64,000 nt of DNA from Streptomyces sp. TLI_105 (GTDB lineage: Bacteria; Actinomycetota; Actinomycetes; Streptomycetales; Streptomycetaceae), in the NCBI RefSeq assembly GCF_900105415.1, contig NZ_FNSM01000001.1:4818501-4882500 (forward strand). Direction: 5' to 3'. A program made the position numbers and the translations under genes. Within the stretch, counting starts at the first letter, position 1; each line of letters opens with the position of its first letter. Below, piece after piece: positions 7,500 through 15,566 of the stretch. Under the pieces are notes generated by a model. It ran no database searches and was not told where the DNA came from. It saw only the letters and a program-made list of their open reading frames with translations.

Positions 7500-8651
7500 G
7501 TGACCGAGCCACCGAAGACAGCCGAGCCGACCTCCGCGTCCGGCTCCGCCCTCGCTCCCGCCCCGGGCCCCGCACCCGGCGCCACGGCGGCCGACGGCCC
7601 CGCGCCCCGGACCCCGGCCGCCGTGCGCCGCCGCGCCGCCCTCGCCGGCGCCGCCGTCTCCGCCCTGCTGATCCTCGCGGTCGTCTTCGGCAGCCGCCTG
7701 CTCCGCGACTTCGACTCGGCCCTCCTGCCCTACGCCGTGGCCACCGTCTTCCTCGCCTTCGGCGTCGCCTACCGCTACACGGTCTGGATCTCCGCGCCCG
7801 GCGCCCGCCGCCTCTTCCGGCAGGGCCGGCGCTCCTTCTTCTCCGCCGCGAACTTCCGCAGGGCGCCCACCGCCCTGCCGAAGATGATCGCCACCTACCT
7901 CGGCTTCCAGAAGTTCCTCGGCGCCCGCTCCCACGCCCGCTGGGCCGCCCACCAGCTCGTCTTCTGGGGCTGCCTGCTGGCGGCGGCGATCACCTTCCCA
8001 CTCACCTGGGGATGGTTCACCTTCACCTCCGCCACCGGCTCGGGCCCCGGCTACGAGATGCGGATCTGGGGCTTCGGGATCATCGGATTCGACGCCCTCG
8101 GCGTGCTCGGCCGGCTCATGTTCCACGGCCTCGACGTCGCCGCCGTCCTCGTCATCGCCGGCGCCGCCTACTTCCTCTGGCGCCGCATGAAGGACCGGGG
8201 CGCCGTCACCGGCCAGCGCTTCGCCTACGACCTGGTGCCGCTGATCGCCCTCGTCGTCGTCTCGGTGACCGGACTGCTGCTGACCTTCTCGTCGATCTTC
8301 CTGCACGGCGGCGGCTACGAGTTCCTCGCCGTCCTCCACATGGTGTCCGTCGTCTTCACCCTGATCTACATCCCCTTCGGGAAGTTCTTCCACATCGTCC
8401 AGCGGCCCGCCGCCGTCGGCATGCAGCTCTTCAAGTACACCTCCCGCCGCGAGGACGAGGCCGACGGCGAGGTCCTCGCCTGCCGCCGCTGCCAGGAGCC
8501 CATCGACACCGCCCCGTACGTGGCGAACCTGCGGGGCACCATGCGCGACCTCGACCTCGGCTTCGACGAGTGGGCCGAGTACTGCCCCCGCTGCAAGCGG
8601 GTCCTGCGCGGCACCGCCTACCTCGACCACGTGAAGAAGGGCTTCAAGTGA
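7500..8651 (+). CDS. NarI-like b-type membrane subunit with C-terminal double-CxxC module
   Basis: A 383-residue protein. About 45 Pro/Ala-rich residues precede five or so membrane helices. Histidines placed as in diheme b-type quinol-oxidising subunits are visible (WAAHQLVF, LMFHGLD, IFLHGGG, VLHMVSV, KFFHIVQRP). The IYIPFGKFFHIVQRP segment is close to the end of NarI. The cytoplasmic tail has CRRCQEP and, 44 residues later, CPRCKRV, a zinc-ribbon or rubredoxin-like pair that NarI lacks. It is the first gene of a five-gene operon and its TGA overlaps the GTG of the oxidoreductase. Probable role: passing electrons from menaquinol to the soluble subunits. Heme content and quinone use are inferred. 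The GTG at 7500 is chosen because a -10-like hexamer sits six bases upstream and the known-type sequence begins here. Confidence 0.72.
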   Translation: MTEPPKTAEPTSASGSALAPAPGPAPGATAADGPAPRTPAAVRRRAALAGAAVSALLILAVVFGSRLLRDFDSALLPYAVATVFLAFGVAYRYTVWISAPGARRLFRQGRRSFFSAANFRRAPTALPKMIATYLGFQKFLGARSHARWAAHQLVFWGCLLAAAITFPLTWGWFTFTSATGSGPGYEMRIWGFGIIGFDALGVLGRLMFHGLDVAAVLVIAGAAYFLWRRMKDRGAVTGQRFAYDLVPLIALVVVSVTGLLLTFSSIFLHGGGYEFLAVLHMVSVVFTLIYIPFGKFFHIVQRPAAVGMQLFKYTSRREDEADGEVLACRRCQEPIDTAPYVANLRGTMRDLDLGFDEWAEYCPRCKRVLRGTAYLDHVKKGFK

Positions 8652-10972
8652 CCGCGACCGACCCCGCGACCACCCCCGGCCGGCCGCTGCCGCTCGACCC
8701 CTCCCTCGCCCCGCCCGGCACCCGCCAGTTCCGCGACGCCGGAGGCATCCCCGCCGACCGCTGGCACGCCGACCAGAACGACGAGACCCTCGTCCCCACC
8801 CACTGCTGCTTCTGCGGCGTCCAGTGCGGCATGTACCTCCGTGTCGACCGCCACGGCAAGGTCTTCGGCGTCGAACCCCGCAACCACGACATCAACCGGA
8901 TGCGGCTCTGCCCCAAGGGCATCAACGCCTACCAGCAGGTCAACCACCCCGACCGGCTCACCGCGCCCCTCCTGCGCCGCAGTCGCGACGAGGAGTTCCG
9001 CGAGGTCAGCTGGGAGGAGGCCCTCGACCACACCGTCGCCGAGATCCGCCGCATCCAGGGCGAGTACGGCAACGACTCCTTCGGGCTCCTCGGCGGCGCC
9101 AGCCTCTTCTCCGAGAAGACCTACCTCGTCGGCAAGTTCGCCCGTGTCGCCCTCAAGTCCCGGCACGTCGACTACAACGGCCGCCTCTGCATGGTCTCCG
9201 CCGCCGGAGCCAACAAGCTCGCCTTCGGCATCGACCGCGCGGGCAACCCCTTCTCCGACATCCTCCTCACCGACTGCCTCCTCATCGCCGGCTCCAACGT
9301 CGGCGAATGCTTCCCCGTCATGACCCAGTACCTGTGGGGAGCCCGCGACCGGGGCGCCACCCTCATCGTCGTCGACCCCCGCGAGACGGCGATCGCCCGC
9401 ACCGCCGACGTCCACGTCGCCCTCCGGCCCGGCACCGACTCGGCCTTCTTCAACGCCGTCCTGCACGTCGTCGCCGCCGAGGGCCTCACCGACGAGGCCT
9501 ACCTCGCCGCCCACGCCACCGGCTGGGACGAGGTCAAGCGGACCGTCGCAGACCACCCGCCCGCCCGCGCGGCCGAGATCTGCGGCGTCCCCGAGGAACA
9601 GATCGTCCGGGTCGCCCGCATGTTCGCCGGCGCCGGCAAGGCCATGGCCTGGCACGCCCGCGGCGTCGAGCACCACTCCCAGGGCGTCGAGAACTGCCTC
9701 AGCATCATCAACCTGTGCGTCGCCACCGGGAACATCGGCAGGCCCGGCGCCGGTTACGGCACCATCACCGGCCAGGGCAACGGCCAGGGCGGCCGCGAAC
9801 ACGGCCAGAAGTCCGACCTCCTCCCCGGCGGCCGCTCCATCACCAACCCCGAGCACCGCCGCCAGATCTGCGAGATCTGGGGCATCGACGAGGCCGAACT
9901 CCCGCCCGCCGGCACCTCCATGATGGAGATGGTCTGGCAGATGCAGCGGAAGGAGATCCGCGGCCTCGTCGGCATCTGCAACAACCCCTTCGTCTCCCTG
10001 CCGAACTACGCCACCGTCAAGGACGGCTACGACACCCTCGAGTTCCACGCCCAGTTCGACTTCTTCCTCTCCGAGACCGCCGCCAACGCCCATGTGGTCT
10101 TCCCCGTCACCGTGTGGGCCGAGGACGAGGGCGTCATGGCCAATGCCGAGGCTCGGGTCGTCAAGCACAACAAGGCCCAGGAACCACCGGCCGGCGTCCG
10201 CACCGACACCTGGGTCATCTGCGAACTGGCCGAACGGCTCGGCGCCGGCGACAAGTTCGCCTTCCCCGACTCCCGCTCCGTCTTCGAGGAGCTCCGCGTC
10301 GCCTCCGCCGGAACCGTCAACGACTACTACGGCATCACGTACGAGCGCCTGGAGGAGACCGGGGGCATCGCCTGGCCCTGCCCGACCACCGAGCACCCCG
10401 GCACCCCGCGGCTCTTCGAGGACGGCCGCACCTACCACCCCGACGGAAAGATCCACATGCAGGCCGTCGCATGGCACCCGCCCGTGGACCCGTACAGCGA
10501 GGAGTACCCCCTCTCGCTCACCACCGGCCGCACCGTCGCCCACTTCCTCTCCGGCAACCAGACCCGCCGCCTCGGCGCCCTCGTCGAACAGACCCCCCGC
10601 CCCTGGGTCGAGGTCCACCCCTCGCACGGCTTCCGCAACGGCGACCCCGTCCGCGTCGTCACCCGCCGCGGCAGCGAGGTCTTCCCCGCCCTCGTCACCG
10701 AGGCCATCCGCCCCGACACCGTCTTCGTGCCGTACCACTGGCCCGTCCCCACGGCGGCGAACGCCCTCACCATCGACGCCCTCGACCCGCGCTCCAAGAT
10801 CCCCGAGTACAAGGTGTGCGCCGCCCGCATCGAGGCCGCCGAACGCGTCGACGAGGTCCCCGCCCCGCCCACCGCCCCCGGCCGGCAGGCCTACCCGGAG
10901 ACCCAGGTCTCCCGCACCGACCCGCTGCCCCCCACCTCCCCCCAGGGCCGCGGCACCGCGGAGAGGAGCTGA
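8648..10972 (+). CDS. Molybdopterin oxidoreductase, NasA/NapA-like catalytic subunit
   Basis: A 774-residue protein of the DMSO reductase superfamily. Near residue 55 the [4Fe-4S] motif CCFCGVQCG...RLCPKG is visible. YNGRLCMVSAAGANK supplies a candidate Mo-ligand cysteine, as in NapA/NasA nitrate reductases. A C-terminal MopB-type domain begins near YPLSLTTGRTVAHFLSG. No Tat signal precedes the first domain, so the enzyme should stay in the cytoplasm. The best guess is nitrate reduction, but formate dehydrogenase or other oxyanion reductase activity cannot be excluded. Translation is coupled to the membrane subunit through the GTGA overlap, and the gene ends in GAGAGGAG, which serves the next gene as ribosome site. 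No NarJ/TorD-type chaperone is in the operon. Confidence 0.85.
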   Translation: MTATDPATTPGRPLPLDPSLAPPGTRQFRDAGGIPADRWHADQNDETLVPTHCCFCGVQCGMYLRVDRHGKVFGVEPRNHDINRMRLCPKGINAYQQVNHPDRLTAPLLRRSRDEEFREVSWEEALDHTVAEIRRIQGEYGNDSFGLLGGASLFSEKTYLVGKFARVALKSRHVDYNGRLCMVSAAGANKLAFGIDRAGNPFSDILLTDCLLIAGSNVGECFPVMTQYLWGARDRGATLIVVDPRETAIARTADVHVALRPGTDSAFFNAVLHVVAAEGLTDEAYLAAHATGWDEVKRTVADHPPARAAEICGVPEEQIVRVARMFAGAGKAMAWHARGVEHHSQGVENCLSIINLCVATGNIGRPGAGYGTITGQGNGQGGREHGQKSDLLPGGRSITNPEHRRQICEIWGIDEAELPPAGTSMMEMVWQMQRKEIRGLVGICNNPFVSLPNYATVKDGYDTLEFHAQFDFFLSETAANAHVVFPVTVWAEDEGVMANAEARVVKHNKAQEPPAGVRTDTWVICELAERLGAGDKFAFPDSRSVFEELRVASAGTVNDYYGITYERLEETGGIAWPCPTTEHPGTPRLFEDGRTYHPDGKIHMQAVAWHPPVDPYSEEYPLSLTTGRTVAHFLSGNQTRRLGALVEQTPRPWVEVHPSHGFRNGDPVRVVTRRGSEVFPALVTEAIRPDTVFVPYHWPVPTAANALTIDALDPRSKIPEYKVCAARIEAAERVDEVPAPPTAPGRQAYPETQVSRTDPLPPTSPQGRGTAERS

Positions 10973-10979
10973 CCCGCAC

Positions 10980-11579
10980 ATGATGGGCCGCACGATCTTC
11001 ATCGACCCGGGCCGCTGCATCGGCTGCCAGGCCTGCGTCTCCGCCTGCCGCGAATGCGACTCGCACCGGGGAAAGTCGATGATCCACCTCGACTACCCCG
11101 ACGAGGGCCGCTCCGTCGCCTCCCTCCCCACCGTCTGCATGCACTGCGAGGACCCGGTCGCCCCCTGCGCCGAGGTCTGCCCCGCCGACGCGATCCTCGT
11201 CACCGCCGACGGCGTCGTGCAGCAGGCCGACACCACCCGCTGCATCGGCTGCGCCAACTGCGTCAACGCCTGCCCGTTCGGCGTCCCCAAGATCGACCTC
11301 CAGGCGAAGCTCCAGATGAAGTGCAACCTCTGCTACGACCGCACCGCCTACGGCCTCGCCCCCATGTGCGCCACCGTCTGCCCCACCGGCGCCCTCTTCT
11401 ACGGAACCCTCGACGAGCTCCGCGCCGAACGCCCCGGCGTCCAGGTCGCCGACTCCTTCACCTTCGGCACCACCACCGTCTCCACCGGAGTGGCGATGGT
11501 CGTTCCCGCCGACAAGGTCCAGTGGCCGGTGCCCGGCGGCCTCCCCGTCGTCGAGATCAATGGAAGGGAAGTCCGTTGA
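10980..11579 (+). CDS. Four-cluster 4Fe-4S ferredoxin subunit (NrfC/HybA/DmsB type)
   Basis: A 199-residue electron-transfer subunit with 16 cysteines in four groups: CIGCQACVSACREC, CMHCEDPVAPCAEVCP, CIGCANCVNACP and CNLCYDRTAYGLAPMCATVCP. This is the standard layout for subunits that relay electrons between a membrane anchor and a molybdopterin enzyme. It has no signal peptide, matching a cytoplasmic catalytic subunit. Two ATGs (10980 and 10983) follow the GAGAGGAG site; the first is chosen. The gene is third in the operon and its stop overlaps the TTG start of the Rieske gene. Confidence 0.9.
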   Translation: MMGRTIFIDPGRCIGCQACVSACRECDSHRGKSMIHLDYPDEGRSVASLPTVCMHCEDPVAPCAEVCPADAILVTADGVVQQADTTRCIGCANCVNACPFGVPKIDLQAKLQMKCNLCYDRTAYGLAPMCATVCPTGALFYGTLDELRAERPGVQVADSFTFGTTTVSTGVAMVVPADKVQWPVPGGLPVVEINGREVR

Positions 11580-12229
11580 GCGTCACCGACCCCGAGCCGC
11601 CCGCGCCGGGCGTCCGCGCCGACGCGGCCCAGGAAGCGCTCCACGACCGGATCGCCGCCGACTCCCTCACCACCCGCCGCGACTACCTGCGGATCGTCGC
11701 CACCGTCTCCGGCGGCCTCGCCGTCGGCGGCATCGGCGTCGCCTCCGGCATCCTGCACCGGCACGGCGACAGCGAGGGCGTCCCCCCGCTCAAGAAGGTC
11801 GCCGACCGGATCGAACCGGGCGAGTCCCTCGCCTTCCGCTACCCCGGCGACGAGGACCGGGCGATCGCCGTCCGCATGGAGGACGGCACCCTCGCCGGCT
11901 ACTCCGCCGTCTGCACCCACCTCGCCTGCGCCGTGCTCTGGCGCAAGGAACGGGGCAGCGAGGGCGAGCTGTACTGCCCCTGCCACGAGGGGGTCTTCGA
12001 CGCCCGTACGGGAGAGGTCACCGCCGGCCCGCCCCCTCGCGGCCTGCCGAAGGTGATCCTCGTCGAGCAACCCGACGGCTCCGTCTGGGCCGTCGGCACC
12101 GCCCGCTCCGGCGAGAGCCTCCAGGAGGGCTACTGCCGCGAGCGCGGCGCGGGCGGACCCCTCTGCGCCCGGCTGGAGGACGGGGCCCCGGAGGCGCCCG
12201 GCCGGCCCGAGAGGAGTGAGCGGACATGA
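11576..12229 (+). CDS. Rieske (2Fe-2S) protein with Tat-type N-terminal anchor
   Basis: A 217-residue protein starting at a TTG inside the ferredoxin stop (TTGA), with GGAAGGGAA six bases upstream. Residues 30-60 read TTRRDYLRIVATVSGG..., a twin-arginine motif followed by a hydrophobic stretch, so the protein is probably Tat-exported and N-terminally anchored. The cluster motifs are CTHLAC and CPCHEG; the extra cysteines match the disulfide-stabilised, high-potential bc-type Rieske fold. A Rieske subunit on the outer face combined with a cytoplasmic molybdoenzyme is unusual for bacteria. It recalls haloarchaeal nar operons, which also carry Rieske and cytochrome b genes. Its partner is presumably the b-type subunit. 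Confidence 0.85.
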   Translation: MSVTDPEPPAPGVRADAAQEALHDRIAADSLTTRRDYLRIVATVSGGLAVGGIGVASGILHRHGDSEGVPPLKKVADRIEPGESLAFRYPGDEDRAIAVRMEDGTLAGYSAVCTHLACAVLWRKERGSEGELYCPCHEGVFDARTGEVTAGPPPRGLPKVILVEQPDGSVWAVGTARSGESLQEGYCRERGAGGPLCARLEDGAPEAPGRPERSERT

Positions 12230-12645
12230 GCGAGAGCGCGTTCCCCGGGGACCCCGAGGCCCCGGACCCCGAGGCCCCGGATCCGGCGGCGCCCCCGCGC
12301 CCGCCGGCGTACACCCCCGGCAGCGCGCAACCACGTCTGAACCGGCCCGTGCACGAGCGCTATCCCCAGATCCGGCCCACCAGCGGCTACGGCGACCCCC
12401 GGATCCGGCACACCGGGCCGGGCCCCGGGGCGGGGACGGAACAGGAGCCGGAACGCTCCTCGAAGCTCTCGGCCCGCCTCGCGCTGGCGCTCACGGTCGT
12501 CATCGGCCAGCTGTGGGGCCTGACGATCGTGGTGGACGAGTGGATGACGGGCGACACCGGCACCGCCTGGTGGGGCGCGGGCTTCCTCGTCCTGTCGTTC
12601 CTGGTGGTCCTGGGCCTGTGGCTGATCGACCCGAAGGACCGCTGA
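12226..12645 (+). CDS. Small two-helix membrane protein of the redox operon
   Basis: A 139-residue protein whose ATG overlaps the Rieske TGA (ATGA). The first 80 residues are Pro/Glu/Gly-rich and look disordered. Two membrane helices follow (LALALTVVIGQLWGLTIVV and GAGFLVLSFLVVLGLWLI) separated by a short WMTGDTGTAWWG loop. No cofactor motif is seen. It is the last gene of the operon, so it may be an assembly or anchoring subunit, but this rests only on position. I do not recognise a named family. Confidence 0.75.
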   Translation: MSESAFPGDPEAPDPEAPDPAAPPRPPAYTPGSAQPRLNRPVHERYPQIRPTSGYGDPRIRHTGPGPGAGTEQEPERSSKLSARLALALTVVIGQLWGLTIVVDEWMTGDTGTAWWGAGFLVLSFLVVLGLWLIDPKDR

Positions 12646-12687
12646 TCAGAGGGGTACGCGGCGGGCGAGCGGGCGTACCCTGAAGAG

Positions 12688-12900
12688 ATGAGCACCGCCC
12701 CCGCCCACGGACCGCGAGACGCGAAGCGGACCGGCACCGATCCCGAGAACACTCCGAAGCCGGTACTCGTCTTCGACGATCCGCTGGACCAGCAATCCGC
12801 GGACGACACGGACCGTGGGTGGGGCGAGCGGCCTCCGGCCGGCGGCAGCGCCGCCGACCTCGCGCGCTTCCTCGACGAGAAGCCGCCGCACCACCTCTGA
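12688..12900 (+). CDS. Small acidic conserved protein, unknown function
   Basis: A 70-residue hydrophilic protein containing KPVLVFDDPLDQQSADDTDRGWGERP and ending DLARFLDEKPPHHL. It resembles small conserved streptomycete proteins of unknown function, although I cannot name a family. The ATG has TACCCT six bases upstream and no Shine-Dalgarno, which suggests its own leaderless promoter rather than read-through from the redox operon 42 bases upstream. It converges on mscL. Confidence 0.7.
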   Translation: MSTAPAHGPRDAKRTGTDPENTPKPVLVFDDPLDQQSADDTDRGWGERPPAGGSAADLARFLDEKPPHHL

Positions 12901-12901
12901 A

Positions 12902-12920
12902 ACCGGCCTACCGCGCCGGT
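12902..12920. terminator. Short hairpin between convergent genes
   Basis: ACCGGC (12902-12907) pairs with GCCGGT (12915-12920) around a seven-base loop, directly between the stop at 12900 and the mscL stop. The stem is short and there is no T tract. It may be a weak bidirectional terminator. Confidence 0.4.
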
Positions 12921-13441
12921 CAGGAGGTGGAGTGCGCCCCCGCGCCGCCACCGCCGGCGACGGCCGAGCCCGGGGTCGTGTTGTTCACGTGCGGGCCGCG
13001 CTGGGCGACCAGGTGGTCGCGGATCTCCTTGAGCACCTCCAGCTCGCTGACCTCCAGGGTCTCCTGGACGCCTTCCTTCGCCTTGTCGTGCGCGGCGCGC
13101 TTGGCGAGGATCTTGGCCATCGGCAGGACCATGAGGAAGTAGACGACGGCCGCGGTGATCAGGAAGCTCAGCACCGCGCTGAGGACCAGACCCCACTGGA
13201 TCTGGACGCCCTGCATCTCGCCGTCGACCACCTTGCAGGTGCCCTTGAGGCAGGACGCGTAGCTCTCCAGGTCCTTGGTGCCGAAGGCGCCGACGATCGG
13301 GTTGATGATCCCCTTGACCACCGAGTTCACGATGTTCGTGAAGGCCGCACCGATGACGACCGCCACCGCCAGGTCGATCACGTTGCCACGCATCAGGAAG
13401 GCCTTGAAGCCTCCCAGCAGACTTTCCTTCTTCTCGGCCAC
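12920..13441 (-). CDS. mscL: Large-conductance mechanosensitive channel MscL
   Basis: A 173-residue MscL that opens under membrane tension to release solutes on osmotic downshift. The N-terminal helix and TM1 (KESLLGGFKAFLMRGNVIDLAVAVVIGAAFTNIVNSVVKGIINP) are nearly textbook. A periplasmic loop contains two cysteines (SCLKGTCK), which could form a disulfide and are not usual in the E. coli protein. TM2 (LSFLITAAVVYFLMVLP) and a cytoplasmic helix ending in a Gly-rich tail follow. The GTG at 13441 has AAAGG seven bases upstream and gives the normal N-terminus. An in-frame ATG at 13507 would add a 22-residue His/Thr-rich extension without a ribosome site. Confidence 0.93.
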   Translation of the reverse strand: MAEKKESLLGGFKAFLMRGNVIDLAVAVVIGAAFTNIVNSVVKGIINPIVGAFGTKDLESYASCLKGTCKVVDGEMQGVQIQWGLVLSAVLSFLITAAVVYFLMVLPMAKILAKRAAHDKAKEGVQETLEVSELEVLKEIRDHLVAQRGPHVNNTTPGSAVAGGGGAGAHSTS

Positions 13442-13579
13442 CGAGGTGCCTTTCGTCGCGTGTGATGTCGCGGGTGATGTCGCGTGTACCGCTGTGTGTG
13501 GAGCCATTAGGCCGTGAGCGGCGCGAGGGCGTCCAATCCGTACACACGGGACGGTGACTTGACAGTGAGTCAGTGCGAA

Positions 13580-14101
13580 TCAGCACACCGTCACCGCCAG
13601 TTGGGACGTGACACCGGCACCCGCCAGCTCCGCCGCCGTCGACCGCGGCACGGACAGGACGACGAGCGCCCCTCCGTCCGATCGAGTCTCGTCCGGTCGC
13701 GGGACCTCGGCCACCCGGGCGCCCGTGGCGACCACCCGGGCCTCGCCCTCCCCGCCCGGCGTCGGATGGGGCACGGCGATCACGTCGATCCGGTCGCCGG
13801 GCCGCAGCAGCCGTACGGTCGCGGCGTCGGCGATCCGTACCGGCGCGGACACCAGGGGCGCGGCGGCGGGCGGCCGCGCGCGGGCGGTGGCCGCCGCCCG
13901 CAGAGGCTCCTCGCGCGAAGGCCCCGGCCCCGTGGTCGCGGCGGCCAGCGCGGCCGCCGTCAGGGCCAGGAGCAGCGCCGGGGCGCGCCGGCCGCGGCGG
14001 AGCGCCCGCCGCAGCCGGTGCCGGGCGCCCCGGACCCGTAGCGGCTCGAAGGCCGACACCGTGCAGGGCGCGGGAACGGAGGAGGAGAGGACCGTCGTCA
14101 T
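13580..14101 (-). CDS. RcpC/CpaB-like membrane-anchored protein
   Basis: A 173-residue protein with a basic cytoplasmic segment (RGARHRLRRALRRGRR), one membrane helix (ALLLALTAAALAAATT, residues 42-57), and an outer domain with SAPVRIADAATVRLLRPGDRIDVIAV. That segment is characteristic of the RcpC/CpaB domain of Flp/Tad pilus assembly proteins, here in a short form. The C-terminal VVLSVPRSTAAELAGA also fits that family. No other tad genes are present, so a pilus role is unproven. The gene is followed by mscL 138 bases downstream on the same strand. Confidence 0.75.
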   Translation of the reverse strand: MTTVLSSSVPAPCTVSAFEPLRVRGARHRLRRALRRGRRAPALLLALTAAALAAATTGPGPSREEPLRAAATARARPPAAAPLVSAPVRIADAATVRLLRPGDRIDVIAVPHPTPGGEGEARVVATGARVAEVPRPDETRSDGGALVVLSVPRSTAAELAGAGVTSQLAVTVC

Positions 14102-14290
14102 GGGGAGGCCGCCTGTCCGGTAGGAAGGAAGATCGGGACGAAGAACGCCCCCACTCTCCCGACTCCGCCCTCACCCCGCTCCGGCCTGGGGATCACCCCG
14201 CGCCTGTGGACAACTTCCCCACCCCCACGGGCGGTTTGGGCAGCCCCCGCCGGTGAGGCAGGGGTGGTTCAGGCAGCCCCCACCGACGAG

Positions 14291-15136
14291 TCAGGGCAGC
14301 TCGATCCCCAGGTCCCAGCCGTCGTGCGCCCGCGTGCACAGGCAGTCCCGGTCCGCCGTCGCCGGCAGGGCCCCGACCGCGTCGAAGAGCACCTCCCGCA
14401 GCCGTCCCACGTTCTCGCCGAAGACCCGCAGCACCTCGGTGTGGGAGACGCCGTCGCCGGTCTCGGCGCCCGCGTCCAGGTCGGTGACGAGCGCGAGCGA
14501 GGTGTAGCAGAGGCCCAGCTCGCGGGCGAGGACGGCCTCGGGGTGGCCGGTCATGCCGACGACGGACCAGCCGGCGGCGGCGTGCCACCGCGACTCGGCG
14601 CGGGTGGAGAAGCGGGGCCCCTCGACGACGACCATCGTGCCGCCGTCGACGGGTTCCCAGCCCCGTCCCCGGGCGGCCTTGACCGCGACCCGCCGCCCGT
14701 CCGGGCAGTAGGGGTCGGCGAAGGTCACGTGGACGACGTTCGGCACGGCCCCGTCGGCCCGCCGCTCCCCGTCGAAGTAGGTCTGGGCCCGGCTCTTCGT
14801 GCGGTCGACCAGCTGGTCGGGCACGACGAGCGTGCCGGGCCCGTACTCCTCGCGCAGTCCGCCGACGGCGCAGGGCCCGAGGACCTGGCGCACGCCCACG
14901 GAGCGCAGCGCCCAGAGGTTGGCGCGGTAGTCGATCCGGTGCGGCGGGACGGTGTGGCCGCGGCCGTGCCGGGGGAGGAAGGCGACCTGCCGGCCGGCGA
15001 TCTCGCCGAGGAAGAGGGAGTCGCTGGGGCTGCCGTACGGGGTGTCGACGGACACCTCCGTGACGTCCTCCAGGAAGGAGTAGAAGCCGGAGCCGCCGAT
15101 CACGCCGATGTCCGCGTACACGTCATGGTTCGCCAT
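14291..15136 (-). CDS. mtnP: S-methyl-5'-thioadenosine phosphorylase
   Basis: A 281-residue member of the purine nucleoside/MTA phosphorylase family. It splits methylthioadenosine with phosphate into adenine and methylthioribose-1-phosphate, the first salvage step after polyamine or AdoMet use. Visible features include IGVIGGSGFYSF at the start, FLPRHGRGHTVPPHRIDYRANLWALRSVG (phosphate and substrate region), EGPRFSTRAES and GMTGHPEAVLARELGLCYTSLALVTD. The ATG at 15136 has GGGTGA upstream. It lies downstream of the Ruc-like gene, separated from it by a strong terminator, so it likely has its own promoter. Confidence 0.92.
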   Translation of the reverse strand: MANHDVYADIGVIGGSGFYSFLEDVTEVSVDTPYGSPSDSLFLGEIAGRQVAFLPRHGRGHTVPPHRIDYRANLWALRSVGVRQVLGPCAVGGLREEYGPGTLVVPDQLVDRTKSRAQTYFDGERRADGAVPNVVHVTFADPYCPDGRRVAVKAARGRGWEPVDGGTMVVVEGPRFSTRAESRWHAAAGWSVVGMTGHPEAVLARELGLCYTSLALVTDLDAGAETGDGVSHTEVLRVFGENVGRLREVLFDAVGALPATADRDCLCTRAHDGWDLGIELP

Positions 15137-15168
15137 GCCGGTCACCCTACGCAGGGCGCGCGGAAACG

Positions 15169-15205
15169 CCGAGGGCCCCGTCGCACACGGCGACGGGGCC
15201 CTCGG
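15169..15205 (-). terminator. Strong terminator downstream of the Ruc/FmdB-like gene
   Basis: Sixteen-base perfect arms CCGAGGGCCCCGTCGC (15169-15184) and its complement (15190-15205) enclose a five-base loop. The hairpin lies 12 bases past the stop of the upstream minus-strand gene and before mtnP. It is the most stable hairpin noted in this window. Confidence 0.85.
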
Positions 15206-15216
15206 GAAAGAGCGGG

Positions 15217-15555
15217 TCAGGCGGCCGAGCTTCCGGTGCTCGACGAGGACGTCGAGGAGGAGGAAGCGGTCGATGCGGCCGGCTTCGAGTCCGAGGACGT
15301 CGAGGACGACGTCGAAGAGGACGACGAGGACGACGGGGTCGAGGACTTCGACGAGGCCGGCGAGCTGCTGGACGACGAGCCGCGGCTGTCGTTCCGGTAG
15401 AAGCCGGAGCCCTTGAAGACGATGCCGACGGCCGAGAACACCTTCTTCAGGCGTCCCTGGCAGCTGGGGCACACGGTCAGGGCGTCATCGGTGAACTTCT
15501 GCACCGCCTCGAGGCCTTCGCCGCACTCGGTGCACTGGTACTGGTAGGTCGGCAC
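15217..15555 (-). CDS. FmdB-type zinc-ribbon protein, Ruc (Rv0991c)-like redox-regulated chaperone
   Basis: A 112-residue protein. Residues 1-55 form a four-cysteine zinc ribbon (YQCTECG, VCPSCQG) followed by RLKKVFSAVGIVFKGSGFYRNDSR, which closely resembles M. tuberculosis Ruc (Rv0991c), a chaperone activated when oxidation releases its zinc. The remaining half is almost pure Ser with some Pro, Thr and Lys and should be disordered, again like Ruc. The GTG at 15555 has a near-perfect AGGAGGAAG five bases upstream; an upstream in-frame GTG lies before that site and is rejected. A CIRCE element overlaps the ribosome site, predicting HrcA-controlled heat-shock induction. The older FmdB formamidase-regulator label is less informative. 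Confidence 0.85.
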   Translation of the reverse strand: MPTYQYQCTECGEGLEAVQKFTDDALTVCPSCQGRLKKVFSAVGIVFKGSGFYRNDSRGSSSSSSPASSKSSTPSSSSSSSTSSSTSSDSKPAASTASSSSTSSSSTGSSAA

Positions 15556-15566
15556 TTGACTTCCTC

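Noticed and set aside
15108..15416. Plus-strand Ser/Thr/Arg-rich frame opposite the Ruc-like gene
   Set aside because: Mirror of the Ser-codon repeats of the real gene. No independent start signal.
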